Shown here: one piece after another, positions 63,190 to 64,000 of the stretch
How positions within the stretch are numbered: position 1 is the stretch's first letter
How the letters are laid out: each line of letters starts with the position of its first letter
NCBI RefSeq assembly: GCF_024171695.1
Contig: NZ_JAMTCF010000028.1
Span: 38,979 to 102,978 of the forward strand
Source: Actinosynnema pretiosum
GTDB taxonomy: Bacteria > Actinomycetota > Actinomycetes > Mycobacteriales > Pseudonocardiaceae
Direction: 5' to 3'
Length of the DNA: 64,000 nt
Made by a program: the position numbers and the translations under genes
The notes under the pieces: generated by a model
The model's database searches: none
What the model saw: the letters and a program-made list of their open reading frames with translations, nothing else
Told to the model about the DNA's origin: nothing

Positions 63190-64000
63190 GTGGCGCTCAT
63201 TCCCAGAGCGGTTCTGGCGGTGGTTGCCCTGGCCGCCGGGCTCACCGCCCCGGTCGCGCAGGCCGCGACCCCGGCGTCCGGCAGCGCCTACACCCTCGCC
63301 GTCGCCAAGAGCGGCATGTGCCTGGACGTCGTGAGCGGGTCCACGGCGGACGGCGCGCTCCTGCAGCAGTGGGGCTGCACGTCCGACCGCTGGCAGCAGT
63401 TCACCTGGACCTCGTCCGGAACCCTGGTCAACGCCAACAGCGGCAAGTGCGTCGAACCGGTCAACGGCAACACCGCCTCGGGCGCCGCGCTCCAGCAGCG
63501 CGCCTGCGGCTCGGCCGCCAACCAGCAGTGGCGCGTCACCGCGTCCGGCGCCGGCACCTACCAGGTGGTCAACGCCGCCAACGGAAAGTGCCTGACCACC
63601 AAGGGCGGCTCGACGACCGCCGGTGCGGCGGTGATCCAGGAGAACTGCTCGGAGAACTCGAACAAGCAGTGGTTGTTCAGCCCGGTCGGTTCGGCGGAGA
63701 AGCCGACGGTGGCGGCGGATGGTTCGGGGACGTATCGGAAGGTGCAGGACGCGGTGAACGCGGCGCCGACCAACAGCTCGGCGCGGACGGTGATCACGGT
63801 GAAGGCGGGGACCTATCGCGAGGTGGTGACCGTTCCGGCGAACAAGCCGAACATCACGTTGCGGGGGTTGGGGTCGGGTCCGTCGAACACGGTGATCGTC
63901 TACAACAACAGCGCGTACACGCACGGGACGTCGAACAGCGCGTCGTTCTTCGCGCGGGGTGCGGGTTTCGTGGCGGAGAACCTGACGATCTCGAACGATC
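63190..64000 (+). CDS. Secreted CBM13-pectinesterase (CE8), 3' end beyond window
   Basis: GTG at 63190 follows GAGGAGG. Signal peptide VALIPRAVLAVVALAAGLTA, then a ricin-type CBM13 domain (about residues 28-162, with repeated QQW motifs and paired cysteines). From about residue 165 a pectin methylesterase domain begins (TVAADGSGTYRKVQDAVNAA; VITVKAGTYREVVTVP; ITLRGLGSGPSNTVIVYNN); the catalytic Asp residues lie beyond the window. It demethylates pectin outside the cell. Codon choice changes sharply at the junction: C-ending codons in the CBM half, and GCG/ACG/TCG/GGT/TTG in the CE8 half. The gene is open to the window end. Confidence 0.9.
   Translation, partial: MALIPRAVLAVVALAAGLTAPVAQAATPASGSAYTLAVAKSGMCLDVVSGSTADGALLQQWGCTSDRWQQFTWTSSGTLVNANSGKCVEPVNGNTASGAALQQRACGSAANQQWRVTASGAGTYQVVNAANGKCLTTKGGSTTAGAAVIQENCSENSNKQWLFSPVGSAEKPTVAADGSGTYRKVQDAVNAAPTNSSARTVITVKAGTYREVVTVPANKPNITLRGLGSGPSNTVIVYNNSAYTHGTSNSASFFARGAGFVAENLTISND

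Overview
The window is very GC-rich with strong G/C third-position bias, many GTG starts, four-base stop/start overlaps and several apparently leaderless genes. This, with ECF sigma/anti-sigma pairs, Lrp-BCDH, DUF742, DUF397/DUF5753 regulators, deazaflavin-type enzymes and Tat-exported hydrolases, points to a filamentous actinomycete. An Actinosynnema/Saccharothrix-like member of Pseudonocardiales is my inference; no rRNA or tRNA is present to confirm it.

Layout. 1-1.4 kb: end of an ECF sigma factor, its zinc-type anti-sigma factor and a lone DUF742 gene. 1.4-2.9 kb: no supported gene. 2.9-9.75 kb (minus): a five-gene operon of two Family 2B encapsulin-like shell proteins, a polyprenyl diphosphate synthase, IspH and a DXS-like enzyme. 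This looks like a candidate isoprenoid nanocompartment. Its DXS-like enzyme keeps the thiamin chemistry but has lost the acceptor-phosphate arginines, and a terminator-like hairpin separates shell genes from enzyme genes. 10.3-16.8 kb: thioesterase/alcohol dehydrogenase pair, small proteins, cyclase, phosphotransferase, exported amidase, and a divergent dehydrogenase/TetR pair. 17.0-18.6 kb: a decayed secreted-protein gene cut by an IS5-type insertion sequence. 18.6-24.3 kb: membrane-anchored protein, OmpR-type two-component system, CAP-domain lipoprotein, nucleotidyltransferase, Lrp regulator. 24.4-27.9 kb: branched-chain 2-oxoacid (or pyruvate) dehydrogenase E1alpha-E1beta-E2 operon.

27.9-40.1 kb: mostly housekeeping or poorly known genes: acetyltransferase, GGCT-like protein, MFS exporter, Tat-exported hydrolase, NarL-type two-component system, SGNH hydrolase, DedA, YrdC-like protein, deazaflavin nitroreductase, DUF4240. 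40.4-42.2 kb: an M4 metalloprotease pseudogene with several frameshifts, one made by an 11-bp tandem duplication. 42.3-47.9 kb: an island of lower GC. It holds a DUF5753 XRE regulator, a DUF397 protein and a STAND/TPR NTPase in one direction, and a SEFIR/TIR-helical-repeat protein in the other. The same palindromic element lies upstream of both units, so I read this as a co-regulated, possibly defensive, signalling module.

48-59.8 kb: membrane proteins, a CNNM/CorC-type protein, two tandem macrolide-type glycosyltransferases, a MarR/MMPL exporter pair, an FAD monooxygenase, a methyltransferase and a methionyl-tRNA-synthetase-like protein lacking the catalytic signatures. 60.1-64 kb: plant-polymer degradation, with a CBM13-GH62 arabinofuranosidase, a proline iminopeptidase, and a CBM13-pectinesterase that runs off the window behind a CebR-type operator.
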